From contig NC_052135.2 of NCBI RefSeq assembly GCF_016086655.4, positions 51,633,671-51,697,670 of the forward strand: DNA of 64,000 nt, in the 5' to 3' direction. Source of the DNA: Lepeophtheirus salmonis. Taxonomy: Eukaryota > Arthropoda > Copepoda > Siphonostomatoida > Caligidae. Shown one piece after another: positions 11,967-24,079 of this stretch. Both the position numbers and the translations under genes were made by a program. Within the stretch, counting starts at the first letter, position 1. Each line of letters opens with the position of its first letter. A model generated the notes under the pieces. That model was not told the origin of the DNA, did no database searches, and worked only from the letters and a program-made list of their open reading frames with translations.

Positions 11967-12354
11967 CATGGTCATCACTGATTTTGACAATTTTTTGTGA
12001 GGGTGTTTATCCGAACAAAAGAATAAGCAAGCGCCTGGGCCTGTTTTAGAGTTCTCAAAGTTGGGCTTCTTCGAAGAATACTAAAACTTCCGTTGGACTT
12101 ATCTCCCATCAAACTTAAGGGATTTAAAAAATGTTTGCTTTCAAATATTTGGTATTTTTGCTGAAATATTATTTTTTAATAAACGAGTTAATGATTATAA
12201 ATGGAGTTTTATACCCTTGAAGTTTTAGTATCCTTTGAAAAGTGTCCAACTTTGAGGAAATCCGAAACAGGCCCTTGTGAATAGAAATAAATCTAAAATT
12301 TCAGACATGTTTTTTTTTTTTGTTGGGATAAACACCTTCATCAAAATCTGCATC
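11967..12354. repeat. Fold-back (inverted-repeat) element
   Basis: Two diverged arms of about 130 bp face each other around a 125-bp centre. The left arm (11967-12096) contains GGGTGTTTATCC, GGGCCTGTTT, CTCAAAGTTGG and ATACTAAAACTT. The right arm (12222-12354) contains the reverse complements AAGTTTTAGTAT, CCAACTTTGAG, AAACAGGCCC and GGATAAACACC. A similar single arm segment (GAGTTCTCAAAGTTTGGC) occurs near 61058. Non-autonomous element of unknown family. Confidence 0.7.
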
Positions 12355-12563
12355 AAAATAATTTCATGAAAGTCTGTACATTTGACATGGATGCACCAAA
12401 AGCTACTCTACTTATTTTATTCTCCACCCTGGACCACCTTAATCCATATAACCTCATTCAGTGCAAAAAATTTTGTTATATAAACATTATTCTATCGTCT
12501 CATAGGTATTAATTATGTACTAATAGCTTGTGAGACCACTCGCTCCAGATTTTCAGACTTCCC

Positions 12564-12648
12564 ACAACCATATAGAAGCACGTGTTTTGATGGTGTCCTA
12601 CCCAATTTGGATTTCAAATCCTAGCTCACTTCTTTAATATATACCTAA
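12564..12648. repeat. 85-bp direct repeat, right copy
   Basis: Near-identical partner of 10597-10681. Together they frame about 1.9 kb holding the tandem repeat and the fold-back element. Confidence 0.85.
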
Positions 12649-12679
12649 GTAGCATTAGTCCCATAAAATATGTTATATT

Positions 12680-12830
12680 GTTATTACCTCCATCAACAAA
12701 GTTGAACAGAGGCTATGCTTTTGCCTCTATTTGGTTGGTTATTAGCTAGTTTTTTTGTTAGTCGCCAAAATTACGGTAAAAGTTACAAATCGGTTTTGAT
12801 CAAACTTGATACGAAGATTACACAAGGGAG
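12680..12830 (+). repeat. Dispersed repeat with TTTGATCAAACTTG motif, copy 2
   Basis: Plus-strand partner of 9060-9290, sharing TTTTGCCTCTATTTGGTTGG, CCAAAATTACGG and TTTTGATCAAACTTGATACG. It starts with ACCTCCATCAACAAAGTTGA. The open frame at 12715-12984 lies mostly within and beyond this repeat and is not treated as a gene. Confidence 0.6.
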
Positions 12831-13913
12831 CACTCTTTATATAAAAATGAGTTCAAGCTATAAAACGAATTTATCTTTGAAGAAGAATCCAAAATTGATA
12901 TCAGCTGGTGACAGTTATTTTAATTCCCATCTGTTAGGAGAAGAATATCATAGTTCATATTATAGGAAAATATTTAATTTATAATTTAAAACAAAGATCA
13001 ATTAAAAATATGCATCTCCATTGATTTTAACTCCATTTTGTATTTTTTTAGTGATCCAATTTTGAAATATTAAAATTCTCTACGCATCGTGAATGGATCT
13101 TTTTACGGTTTCGGTCCTGGTATTTTATTCCAAAGGAGGAAGTCCACTCTATTCTCTTATGAGTTCGGGTAGTTTTCCTCGGATGAATTATCCTCCCGTC
13201 ATCCCTCGTGGAATTCGAAATCCGAACATTTTTTTTTGAGATAAATGATTAATTTAGATGTATCTTCCTTCGATTACTCGACCTTTCTTTTACAAGGCAT
13301 GGTGTCACAAAACCGGCATTAAAATTGGAAAAAAACATCATGATAACGTTGACTATTTGCTAGTACACCCCATAAAAAATTGGAACACAACAAAATTAAA
13401 CAAAAACCCTTTTAGGTATTTTTTTTTAAATAGATTTTTTGTCAAATTAATACATTGAATATGTTTATATAATATAATATTCATCATCAACTATGTATTA
13501 TAAACAAGCTATAAGCGTCTAAGCAAAAATGCTTTTCAGCATTTTTAGCCTAAAAATGGAAATAAATCGAGTTTAGAACACGATACACAATCAATAAACA
13601 CACTTTTAAATGAGAAAAAACACTTTTGCATAAGTTTAATTAATCTTTCTTTTCATTTGGGGATTGTTTAAGGATAAAAAATGACTACAACGATATTAAT
13701 CCCGAATTACTATAATCGTAGATATTTCAGAATTAAGATGACTGAGAAAAAAACTGTGATTAGTTTTGGATTCTGCGCTCATAGATAAATTAGGTTATTA
13801 CTTCAATTCATAGGTACAAAATTCCCCTATGTTAGATATGGTCACAATAAGAAGCCTTACACTTTTTCTGTTCGGAATTCGGTGAATCAAGGAAGTGGAG
13901 TGATTTTCAAAAA
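12831..13913. other. No gene seen
   Basis: The 66-codon frame at 13258-13458 has no recognisable motif. Nothing supported. Confidence 0.45.
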
Positions 13914-14210
13914 ATGGGCGAAAAAGAATGTAGTGTGTTGATCAAACATGAAATTCTGAAAAGCTTTTTAGTCTCCTCAAGAGACTAAAAAGAAGGTTGA
14001 TAAACATTATGGAGACTTTGCAACTTCCGTAAGAACAGTTTATATGTGGTTTTAAAATTTTTTGGGGTGGAAATTTGAGCAGAATCGACGTTGAACGTTA
14101 TAGACAGCCTATTTAGGTTACTACTCTAGATATTATTGATAAAATCCATGATATAGTTATAAATAACAAAAGAGTGAAGGTGAGTGAGATGGATAGTGAT
14201 ATGGAGATAT
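13914..14210 (+). mobile_element. Mariner (DD34D-type) transposase N-terminal fragment
   Basis: An ATG at 13914 begins MGEKECSVLIKHEILKSF, as in mariner N-termini. After frameshifts, RIDVERYRQPI, VTTLDIIDKIHDIV and NNKRVKVSEM follow, corresponding to the second helix-turn-helix region (..GRP.EV.T...I.KIH..V...R..K..EI). No catalytic domain remains, and several stops and shifts are present. Confidence 0.65.
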
Positions 14211-15941
14211 CGAGTTGGAACCCTATTTCCATAACTTTACGTCCACAGCTGCTGAGGTGTGAGGTGGTGAATGCCATTGTCATTTTTGTTTGCCAATCGT
14301 GGAGGTCTTTCTTGCAGCTCCATTTTCAAACAGTCTATTTACAATGAATAATATGCACCTTCAAATAGTTTACCATTTTCTAGATAGTCGATGAGGATTA
14401 TTCCTTTCAAATCCGAAAAACAGTAGCCATAATCTTTCCAGCCGATTTCCCGATTCAAATGAATGTCAAACAGAAGGAAATAGATCCATCTGGCTGAAAT
14501 TTGGTGTATGTTCTTCTTGGAAATGCTACTAACTAAACATAACCTGCCAGGTACCGAGAATGTGGAAAAGATTGAAGTGATTTCAGAAATAAAAATATTT
14601 GCGACAGTATATTTATCAAAGATACGTCTAATAGAATGAAAAAAATAGAGTGAAAAGTTAGAAAACCCACAGCCAGATTGATATACCTTGTAGGGACGAA
14701 CCTACCGAGCTGCATACATCTATAGCTTTCTTTAATCCTTTCCTAGATAGTTCACTTGCTGAAAATCACATCATTCAATCCTTGTAAAAAAACAAAACTT
14801 AATAGAAGAAATATGTTCCAAATTTCTGAGAACGGGAGGGAAAAATAAAATAATAACCTGCAAGAGAATTACTTTTCCTAGTAAGTATGGAGGATTGCGA
14901 CTGTTTCCGATAAAATACTTTTGGAAATCATAGTCATAATGAAACATAACTTTGTGGAAAAAATTGGAAGAGAGAGGGAAGGTCCTCTTGAAATTATTGA
15001 AACGCTGGAGACAATAAATCCGTTCTGGGCTAGTGTTTTTATCATAAGCAAATACATATCTTCCAAAGTCCTCCTGCTTATGAATTGGCAAGAACCTATG
15101 CCGAAAAATCAAAGGTTTAGTTACTTGGCTGGAACGTCCATCAAAGGGAAGATGGAGTACGGTGGTGAGATCTTTAATAGTGGGATTAATCTAACTGAAT
15201 GTCAAAAAATGAAAAGGCGAATAATTCAAAAAATATTGAGTTCTACAGGCATGAAATACGTCCCAGAGACATATTTTTCAACAATATAAAAGTGATTAAA
15301 AATCGTAAAATTCACTTCCTACAAGTTGATGAACTAATAAACACGCAATACATCTAACAGATTATTCACAAGAGAGACTCTGTGAAAAAGAAAGCACCAA
15401 CTCACAAAATCCTTAAAAGTCTATTGAATCAAAACTTAAATTATTTCGTTTATTTATTTAAGTATAGTATTCTCACTTATACACTTACGACGGGAAGTAT
15501 TTATGGAAAGAGCCAGAAAAAAGACTTTAAAGACCCCAGGTCATTTTTTGTCAGAATGTGAACGCACAAGAGATATAAGAAACAAGTTATCTTTAATGAT
15601 TTTCTAATACTTATAGAGTTATATTTTATGAAGGACACTTTTCAATTATTTACATGGGTCTCCATCAAGATGAAATTAATGTTTTTATTACGAAAGTTTT
15701 CGTCATTATGTAAAAACTTAGAAGTACTCCAACTCCATTATCATATAATTTTATTCAATATATAGAATAAATTTTTACACCAACGAAGATTAACATATAC
15801 AACGATTTGTTCAAAGATGACTTAATATTTATGTTTAATTTTTTTAGTATGACCTTTATTTTTGTGTAGTTGGATACTGTATTTCTTGCAAATTGTTATT
15901 AGGATGACGTACTTGCAGGTAAAATTGATCCTAAATAAAGT
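14211..15941. other. Unrecognised stretch with overlapping open frames
   Basis: Open frames of 122 codons (14921-15289, plus) and 113 codons (14771-15112, minus) overlap. Neither shows a family motif, signal peptide or splice structure that I can support. One may be a decayed coding sequence; the strand cannot be chosen from sequence alone. Confidence 0.3.
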
Positions 15942-16041
15942 NNNNNNNNNNNNNNNNNNNNNNNNNNNNNNNNNNNNNNNNNNNNNNNNNNNNNNNNNNN
16001 NNNNNNNNNNNNNNNNNNNNNNNNNNNNNNNNNNNNNNNNN
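15942..16041. other. Assembly gap (100 N)
   Basis: Exactly 100 N bases, the conventional filler for a gap of unknown size. Anything spanning it cannot be judged. Confidence 0.99.
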
Positions 16042-16489
16042 GAACTATTTTTTTTTTTTTAATTTCAGAGTGTTCAGTTTTAGACGCAAACACATATATA
16101 TATTAGAAATCCAATAACTCTAATTTTTTACTTATAACATAATAATATCAACTTTTGTTTGTAAGCAAAAATACATGTTAGGTTTTTTTTTTCAATACCT
16201 TTACATTACATGTTTTTGCAGTTCCAATATCAATCCTTTTTAACATGATTAATAATATATATAGTTTTACTACATACTTAAAACACAAAACAAAATTTTA
16301 TAGGGAATTTTCAACGTCCAGCAGACTTGTATGCAGATGCACAGCGCTAGTAGTATCGCTGTAAACTCAATAGGATTATAAACGATAATTACGATTGAAA
16401 AATTATGAAATGTAAAAAACAAAGTTTATATTACCATAAAAATGAGAGGTTTTGTAAGAACATTTATTTCACAAAATACTCTGAAAATA

Positions 16490-17190
16490 GTGCTTGGCGC
16501 CACTTTTATTCCATGTGTGAGCCCTCAGCTCTAATTGGCTTAAATCCCTTACAAACCTTTACTAGGTAGTCAGAATCGAGCTTGGTCCACTCCTTCTAGA
16601 GACAGGACATTCTGGTGAGGAGTATCACTCACCCTTTCCTCCGGACCCATGTAGATAGAGAAGTCCAAGGGTTTCGCGTCTGGAGAGGAGGGAGATTTTG
16701 AGATCTCGAAAGTCAGGGTAGGTTCGCTCTCATGAAGGCCTGGGTCTTAGCGGCACGATATCATGGAGTGAGTGAAAACAAAGTTGTCCCCGAAATTTTT
16801 GTCGGTCTAAGTAGCGCTTTCTTATGCATAAGTTTCATATAAGCATATGTATGGAGCCGTTCCTTCCTCTCCACAAAAATGGGAGGCCAGACTCCACAAA
16901 ACCCATGCCCATGATTCTGGCATTTTTTTTTTGTTCTGAAGACATGTCTCACTAAAACTGAGACAATGTCTGTATATTTGATTTTGATATAACGGCTGTT
17001 CTGCTTATTCACAGTGACATCAATGGTGAACCTTTTTGTAATCAGAAATGAGCAAAACTTTCCCCGAGTTTTTGTTACCCTTAAGAAAATTTAGAATCTT
17101 CTTTTCTCTTTCTAATTGTCTGAGCTTGCTTTATTTAAAGATAAACTGCCTTGTGTTCCTCCTCCGTGATTTGGCACAAATGTCATTTTA
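16490..17190 (-). mobile_element. Mariner-like transposase remnant, family 4 copy 1
   Basis: The minus strand carries GFCGVWPPIFVERKERLH and other parts of a mariner catalytic domain. The same layout is preserved better at 46790-47300, and the two align over most of this interval (shared: AGTGAAAACAAAGTTGTCCC, GTCTGGAGAGGAGGG/ATCTGGAGAGGAGGG, CACAAAAATGGGAG). Terminal repeats were not identified. The plus-strand frame at 17048-17347 overlaps its edge and is a shadow. Confidence 0.7.
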
Positions 17191-19450
17191 TATTGAAAAT
17201 AAAAACATGTGTACCACTAAACAGGATCAACCCTGTTGTAAAATGATAAATTATTCTACCTTCTATTTGTTTTTAAAAATAAAAACGTTAGAAAATGTTT
17301 ATAAATTTACAATTTTTGTCAAACATTTAAGAAGCAACAACCTCTGAATGTCTCTCAAATGTTACAACTTTTAAAACGGGAATATATTTTCTTTATCGGA
17401 ACTGATTGACACGGTGGTGATGAAAATAAAACAATTTGATTATACAATTTGAGCCACCCTAGAGTTAAGGATACAATGACATAAAAGATGTATAGTATAT
17501 TCTTTTTTTTTTTTTATGTTGTCGTGTCATGATGAGTACATTTTAAAGAGATTCCTCCATGTACATGACCAAATCATGTACAGTGTGATTGTGCATTACT
17601 TAGATTAAATCTTTGAAAGGAATGTATGATGATGTGGCAAGACTGTTTGCTATTTCTGTCGTAATTAGACTTGGATGATTTCTATAAAATAACTCATCAT
17701 AAATTCATTTCATCATTAAAATATGAGGATTATTATCAGAGGTTCAGTTACAAAAGAATATTTGCTTCTAAAAGGGTTAGTTTAACAGCAATATCAATTT
17801 CTTTTAATAATAAATTTATCTTAATTATGACCTTTTGTATAACAAAGGCAAATAGATAAACAAATGAAATTTTAAATATTAATTAAACATTAAGAGATCA
17901 TACGTTTCAAAAATTGATAGATTTTCATAGAAATGTAAATGTTTTCACCAAAAAATTTGAAAAACTGAATATGTTGGAAAAAATAAGTCTGAACTTTTAA
18001 ATTTTTTTTTTAATTTTAAAAATCTATAGCTATTTACAAAACAAATAAATTTTTACCTTTCATTTAAAGTAAAAAAATATCCTCCTGACTAAATAAAATT
18101 CTAATAAAGAGCAATATGGCAAGATAAACTTCTTAGACCAACTCATAACGAGGTTGAGCTGGTTCTTAAGTTGTAGAAATATAGGTGATTTAATTGTGAG
18201 TTTCATTTCAATCATCCATGCTAGTGATCGGGGTAAATTAAGCAAAATGGGGTAAAAAGGTTTCATGATGAATCAAGCAGTACAACTATATAATTATGAT
18301 TCCCATTATATGACTCCAATTTCAAAAAATATTTGCCACAAATTCCAATCAGTAAGTCGGCTCGAACTGCTATTAAAACAATTCTAAAAGGAAAAATATT
18401 TTTTTATATAAGTAAGAATAAGAAAATAAGTTTAAAGAAGTGAAGTAGCCTGAAATGAAGACTCTATTAAATAATGAACTGAAAATGTTTGTAAATATTT
18501 TTACTTTTAAAAATTAGTATACCATGAATAGGAATTATTATTGCACAGTATTACAGCATGAATCATCATCAAATATCCTAATTATTTGTTATATAACATT
18601 TGACAAGAACTTTCCTCTTCTTGACTTTGTAAAGACGAGACAAAATCTAACGAAATAAAACGTTTTTGTTTGTTCATATAATATATATACACTAGTGCGC
18701 CTAACCAAAATCTTAACAAATGTTAGTACATTAATATTTGATCATATATCTCAAGAACAAGAAAGTATAGCAAGTTCAAATTTAGTTAATAAATCATGAT
18801 ATAATGAAGTTATAATTTGTTCAATTTGATTCTCATTAGCTGCCACAACAGCTTTCAAAAGGGTCCTTAAGACAAATCCCGATGATTGAGCCCGGCTTGT
18901 ATCGGAAGAAAACACGGACGGAGAGGTGGAAGGAAGAAAGGATAAATAAAATTATCTTTACGATCAACATAAATTTTAATAGAAGTGATGAGTGTACGCT
19001 CCTCTACTCTCTGTTACCCTCATTTTACGACGTTATTTCCTTATATTTTGGGATTTTTTTCCCTTCCTCTATAGACAACTCAGAAAAGTAATAGTATGCA
19101 TTAAAATTTACAGTTGCCGTTCAAATAAATAAACCATTGTATGGTTAAAAAATATACACAAAATTTGTATGAATAATATTATTTTGATGACGTTTGGTCA
19201 CAATTCTGTTGTTTCAATAGAATAACATTTTTTACACTATTAATCAGGTAAAGTTTGTTTTTCTGTCAATGAATGTCTGAATATATGAAAAAAAAGTGTA
19301 CCTGGTGCATTGGATATAAACTCTTATTATTATTCTTTCATTCTTGAGGACAGAGAGATAGGAACTGATCTAAGTATTGAGTAGTGATGTGTGAGTGTCC
19401 TCAGAAAAACGGAAAGTAAGAATGATAATTTTTTTTGGAGAGTTATTTTC
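17191..19450. other. AT-rich stretch, no gene; small palindrome
   Basis: No protein-coding signal supported; short frames at 17671, 18060 and 18882 lack motifs. A perfect hairpin GTACATGA-CCAAA-TCATGTAC lies at 17561-17581. Confidence 0.45.
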
Positions 19451-20014
19451 TATCGAGTAGTCCATTAAAATCTGAACACTTCGAATTTTAAAATTCAACA
19501 ATATAGAACTTATCAATTAACAATCGAATTTCAACACAAACAATACTATAAATAGATTAGTGATTAATGTGCCCTTTAAGGAAATCTTGGCTTCCAGGCG
19601 GTGGCAGAAGGCCTGGTACCCAAAAGGTGTAATTGAGGGGTTAGCATCAGGACTGAAGGAGCCAAAAGTGTCAAAAAACAACTCAAAAGACTCATTCCAA
19701 AGGGTCTTGCAAATGTGGAGATGGTTTTTTCATTGCTGCTGTCAAAAGTGGCCCCTCCGCCCTCACAAGACTCTTTCTACTTTCATTTTTCATAGGTTTC
19801 TGGGCATTCTGTTGTGAAACCCTGAGATCTCTTCCATGGGCCCTCATGAACTTGAGGGGATTTGCCTGGGGTGTTGTTTTTACTCCTCCGGGTCCAGTTT
19901 TGCCTTTATGACAAAGCCCTTCCTCCTTTTCAGCGTTTCAAAAAATCTGACGGTGTAAACTGTGGCCCTCGAGACGTCCAACTGAGTCTCGGTCTAATGA
20001 GCTATCCGGTATAT
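19451..20014 (-). mobile_element. Mariner-like element, family 1 copy F (truncated)
   Basis: The left end TATCGAGTAGTCCATTAAAA is a family 1 terminal repeat. The interior matches copies A and E (the CAGGCGGTGGCAGAAGGC block, CTCACAAGACTCT, and the GTCCAACTGAG block near 19978). The right terminal repeat is missing; similarity stops near 20014. Frames are broken. Confidence 0.75.
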
Positions 20015-20365
20015 TATTAAAACATCAAATTTCTTCTATCCGAAGCCTAATTTCTCCTGCAAAACGGCAGGTTATTCTATAAATTGAAGATGAGAGACAG
20101 ATTTGGAGGTATGGTATTCTACTGTTCTCCCTCAGAGTTACAACATAGAATGTATTGTATGCATATTAAAGTATTATCTATTATTCCAAAAGCCTAAGGC
20201 TACCACATGACTTAGTTTCCGTTGTATAAATACAAGGAATTTACATCTAAATCTGATTTTCTCAAAATGCAATAAATACCACCTAATTTGTTATTTTCCT
20301 CTTTGGAATTGTAATTTTACTATTTGATTTAAGAGATAACTTGCATTATGTAACTTTACTCTATG

Positions 20366-20996
20366 TACAGGGTGCATGATCCAAAACATTGGGTTGCACG
20401 AAGTGTGTTTAGCCCTAATTTTCAGCGATACAAGGTTGAGTAACGATAATGAAATAAAGTCTTGTTTATAGAATTTCTTTTTGTTTATGTTAGAAGAGAA
20501 TTGATTCGAAAATGGCACCGCAAGAAGACAAAGGAATTAAGGTTATCTTGAGGTCCAAGTTCTTCAAAAGAATATTGCAGAGCTCGTCGGAGTTAAAATT
20601 GTCCAGCTGAAGAAGTGGTTTTGTTATCGAATGCCAACGTTATCCCTATTTGGGAATAAATCGAAAGATACTAGAGGAAAAACTGTCTCCTTAGAAAATT
20701 TTTAACCTGTCATACTATTTATGGTCGACCGTCCATGAGAATTATGTCAAGGCTACTCCCCGCCAGAACCTTCACCCACTTAAGGCAGTATACAAAAGAG
20801 AGTGAAAATGATATCAGACTGGGGAAAAAATTTGGAGGTCTGTATAAGTTTTCGACATCGTGTTGAAGCTGTGATTGAGGCAAGGCCCATTTATTAAATT
20901 TTAAAGTTCATTAGTATATGTCTTGTAAAATTTTGCAAAGCTTCTTGAAATAAATTTATTTATCATGAGGTTTAATATTTCATTGTGCACCCGGCA
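20366..20996 (+). mobile_element. Internally deleted Tc1/mariner element, family 5
   Basis: The left end TACAGGGTGCATGATCC pairs with the right end ATTGTGCACCCGGCA, a diverged inverted repeat. An ATG at 20512 begins MAPQEDKGIKVILRSKFF and stops early. Near 20850 a frame ends SFRHRVEAVIEARPIY, the transposase C-terminus (FRRRVEAVIEA.GGYI). The catalytic centre is largely deleted, leaving about 630 bp. Confidence 0.7.
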
Positions 20997-21789
20997 CAAA
21001 ACTTTTTCTCGTGCAATTATATAAAATAAAGGGATTCCCACAAAACAGTTTCAAATCAAATGTTTTGCATTTGATACATATACATAATCCTCAAAATTGA
21101 AGTAATTTATTAAAAAAAAAATGGCATTCCTAGTTATTTCTTAGAAGAATATGTATGTAAAATCAAAGACACTTTGTAAGGGGTATTGGGGAACCTTTTT
21201 ATTTATGGTTACTTAAATTTGGCATTCGACTTTGCCCTGATTAAGTATGAGTAAATATTATACATAGTATTATAATTACTCCAACTTACCTAGGAAGTGA
21301 AAGCATTTTTGATATGTAAAATAAAATAAACCCAAAACAAATATATATAATAACCCTGACAATTTTAAGAATGTTTGAAAGGAGAACCTAGAAGAAGATA
21401 TATAATGATAAATTGACGAGCACTCTGAGACAACTATGCAAAGGTAATTATGGCATTAGAATGAATAAAATTAATTGTACAAAGACAAATAGAGGATGAA
21501 AGATCTAAATCATTCTATTCTTCATTACGTTGTCTAGCTAAAAACGCTGGGCTACGTGAGATGACATTTGATGCTTGGATGTCAAATTTAATTACAAGGT
21601 GGAAACTTGAAACTTGCATACTTCGAAAGAAAAAAGAAAAAATCCTACCATTCTATAATCATTTTATATTCTAAATCTTTATTAATATTTTTCTTATACT
21701 TAGCCAATGTCAAATTGATTTAGTCTATTCAGCTGCTATTTACCTTACAGATGGTGACAAGCAAAAATAGTTGCAAGTATTTCGAATGA
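20997..21789. other. No gene; short repeat piece
   Basis: Around 21344-21390 the sequence AACCCTGACAATTTTAAGAA, then a GGAGAACC block, resembles the start of the repeat at 34934 and 35187. Otherwise AT-rich with nothing supported. Confidence 0.4.
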
Positions 21790-22437
21790 AGATTGGGTCC
21801 ATGGTAGCTCATTCGTTGTCGACGGAGGCATTCATGACTTCAACATTCGGGTGACAAATGATACAGGCCTTCATCTCGATGTGCCGCCAGAAAGAAACAT
21901 CGGGAATTGAAATGCTGACGGTATGGTGGTCCCATTCTCTTGTCCCAGAAAGTGAAGTTGTTAACTAAGTAGGTCTGAGTAATTTTTGTAGATGGAGCCC
22001 TGCTCCATCTACAAAAAAGACGCCGTTGCCGTCGTGGAAATTTTCTTGGATCAAAGTGAGCAGATTGCTCTTGAAAACCTCAATGTTTATGGCTGCCGTG
22101 CGCTAATAACCCTCTGTGAACAAGATCATAAGCATCCTTGAGAGCATCCACGTTAATGGTAGTTTTTTTCGTATCACTCCTTCTTCTCTATGGTCTCGTT
22201 GTGTTCTAGGCTCTTTTTAATATTGTGGATGATCTTATGAGCCAATCCTGTCAACCTGACTAGCTCTGTTGGAGTGTGACCCTCATGAAGAAGAGTGTAT
22301 GCCCTAAGCCTTGAATCTCGCTGAAATTCATTTCTTCTCCGATTTAAAAAAAAAAAAAAAGCAGGTGCTTGAGATACATGGATAGCTATATAATTACAAA
22401 CAGTTCTAATTTTCTCACACGGAACCTCTAAAATCAA
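21790..22437 (-). mobile_element. Tc1/mariner transposase remnant with HTH, family 6
   Basis: Minus-strand pieces in order: RLRAYTLLHEGHTPTELVRL and TGLAHKIIHNIKKSLEHN (an HTH like RR..I..LL.EGH.PAEIARLTG); NVDALKDAYDLV; NIEVFKSNLLTLIQENF; VFFVDGAGLHLQK (position of VFQQDGAPAHT.K, with QD now VD); LVNNFTFWDKRM, then HPNVEVMNASVDNE; and a C-terminus IRNTCNYF. Frames are shifted between blocks. No terminal repeats found. Confidence 0.7.
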
Positions 22438-23319
22438 TATAATACAAGTCTGTAAGTTTCAAATTTCCACCGGGTATACTGTAGATCAGAAATAGATTCA
22501 AAGAAAAATTTATTATGCAAACCATCTAAATTATCACATGTGGAAGTAATTTCGATCTTTTGACGTAAAAAAAGGGGAAATCCAGGAAGAGGTATGAGTT
22601 AAAAATCATTTTGGTTAGTATCAAATATAAGGAAACAAAAAATTGAAGAGATGAGGAATAAAAAAAAGCAAAGGGTTATTGTGAAGATAAGTATCATGAA
22701 AAGGAAGGAAAATATCAAGGATGTGAAAAGAAGTGAAGAAGATACAAAAGAATAGGACATTATGAAAGAGTTTGTAAGTTCAAAATTGATCAAAAACGAT
22801 TTGCTGCAATTAGAGCAAATAGTATTAAGGAGGATTAGAATAATCAACTGGTATAACTGGATGTGGGTATATAGTATGAGTTAGACAACACGTCATAATT
22901 CTCTCTTTTATGTCAAAATAGGAGACAGCTAAAATGGGTAGTTGAAATTAAAGTATCTGAACCTTTTAAAAATAAGAAATATATTATTGGAGAGGAGTTT
23001 TGGCTTTTTTGAGATATTTGGACAATTATCACTTTGAAGGATTATGAAAGTAAATGAAAGGTCTCATTATGTGGAGGAGGTTGTGATTTTGTCTCTTATG
23101 AAGTATTCCGGAAGGAAGGAAGACTCAGACCCAATCTGTGGACTGAGAGATGAGATCGGAGGAAACGTACTCGAGTAATTGAGATCCATTGAGTCGAGAT
23201 CCCCATACTCAAATATTATATTATTCGCTTTGCAAAGTGTCGCTACACTAAGTGAAGTAATTCCCTTAATATTAAAAGGTTACGATAATTGAAACGGAAA
23301 TAGTAAGAGAAAATATGAT
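22438..23319. other. No confirmed gene
   Basis: 22600-22800 is A- and G-rich on the plus strand and gives a low-complexity hydrophobic frame on the minus strand; not treated as coding. Nothing else recognised. Confidence 0.4.
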
Positions 23320-23499
23320 ATGCGAGCAAACTTATACAATGTGCCTCTCGAAATAATTAAAGAAATACAGATGTTTGGTAAAATTGAATCAGGTCCTCAC
23401 ATTGGAGCAGAACTTATTGAAGCAGGAACAGAGTTTAGGAAAATGAAGAAAAACTACGAAGAAGAAAAGATATCAAGTGTTGAGGAATTGCAATTATAA
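23320..23499 (+). CDS. Small unrecognised open frame (59 codons)
   Basis: An ATG at 23320 opens MRANLYNVPLEIIKEIQMFG and the frame closes with TAA at 23499. The composition is balanced (charged, mixed; ..GPHIGAELIEAG..KNYEEEK..) and unlike the low-complexity frames around it. I do not recognise a family. It could be a fragment of a retroelement protein or a single exon. Length alone gives weak support. Confidence 0.2.
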   Translation: MRANLYNVPLEIIKEIQMFGKIESGPHIGAELIEAGTEFRKMKKNYEEEKISSVEELQL

Positions 23500-24079
23500 A
23501 TTATTGTAAAGTTAAAAATTACTTTAGTATTAAGTTAAGTAAAAAGTGGGGAAAAATATAATCTTGCATAAATATATTCACTAAATATTTGAGAGAACTG
23601 CAAATCATATAAAAAAAATTACAAACAAATTAGGGTAACGGTGATGCAATCTGTGAAGTGGGAAGAGTTAGAAAGGTAAAATAAAATAACAGATAGAAGA
23701 ACTTAGAAATTTATTTTGGGAGAGGGAAAAATTAAAGATTTTGGAGGGGCAACCCATGAAGATATAACATGAGCTGAAAAGTCCAAGGTATCACACAAAG
23801 ATGGCGTTATCTTTTTTTTTAAATTCCGCTCTAGTTTAGTTAGTACCAACCTTCAACCTTATATGTTTGTAAGCCTTAATTTGGTGAATAAATTTTAGAC
23901 TATAATGTCTAGTTATAGTTCTGTAAATGCATCTTCACCAGAAATTTTTAAATAATTTTAATTTTTATAAATTATTTGCTGTCTATATAAAGTGATTTTC
24001 TTTCCATAAATACTACAGAATATCATAGCAATAGATGGCAAATTTTTTTTTAAAAGTTGTTATATAGGGAGGGGGGCAA

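Noticed and set aside
15862..16093. Open frames across the N run
   Set aside because: They exist only because N codons are not stops; the gap prevents any conclusion.
22599..22847. Hydrophobic 82-codon minus frame, possible membrane protein
   Set aside because: It is the complement of a purine-rich low-complexity tract; Leu/Ile/Phe/Ser richness follows from composition.
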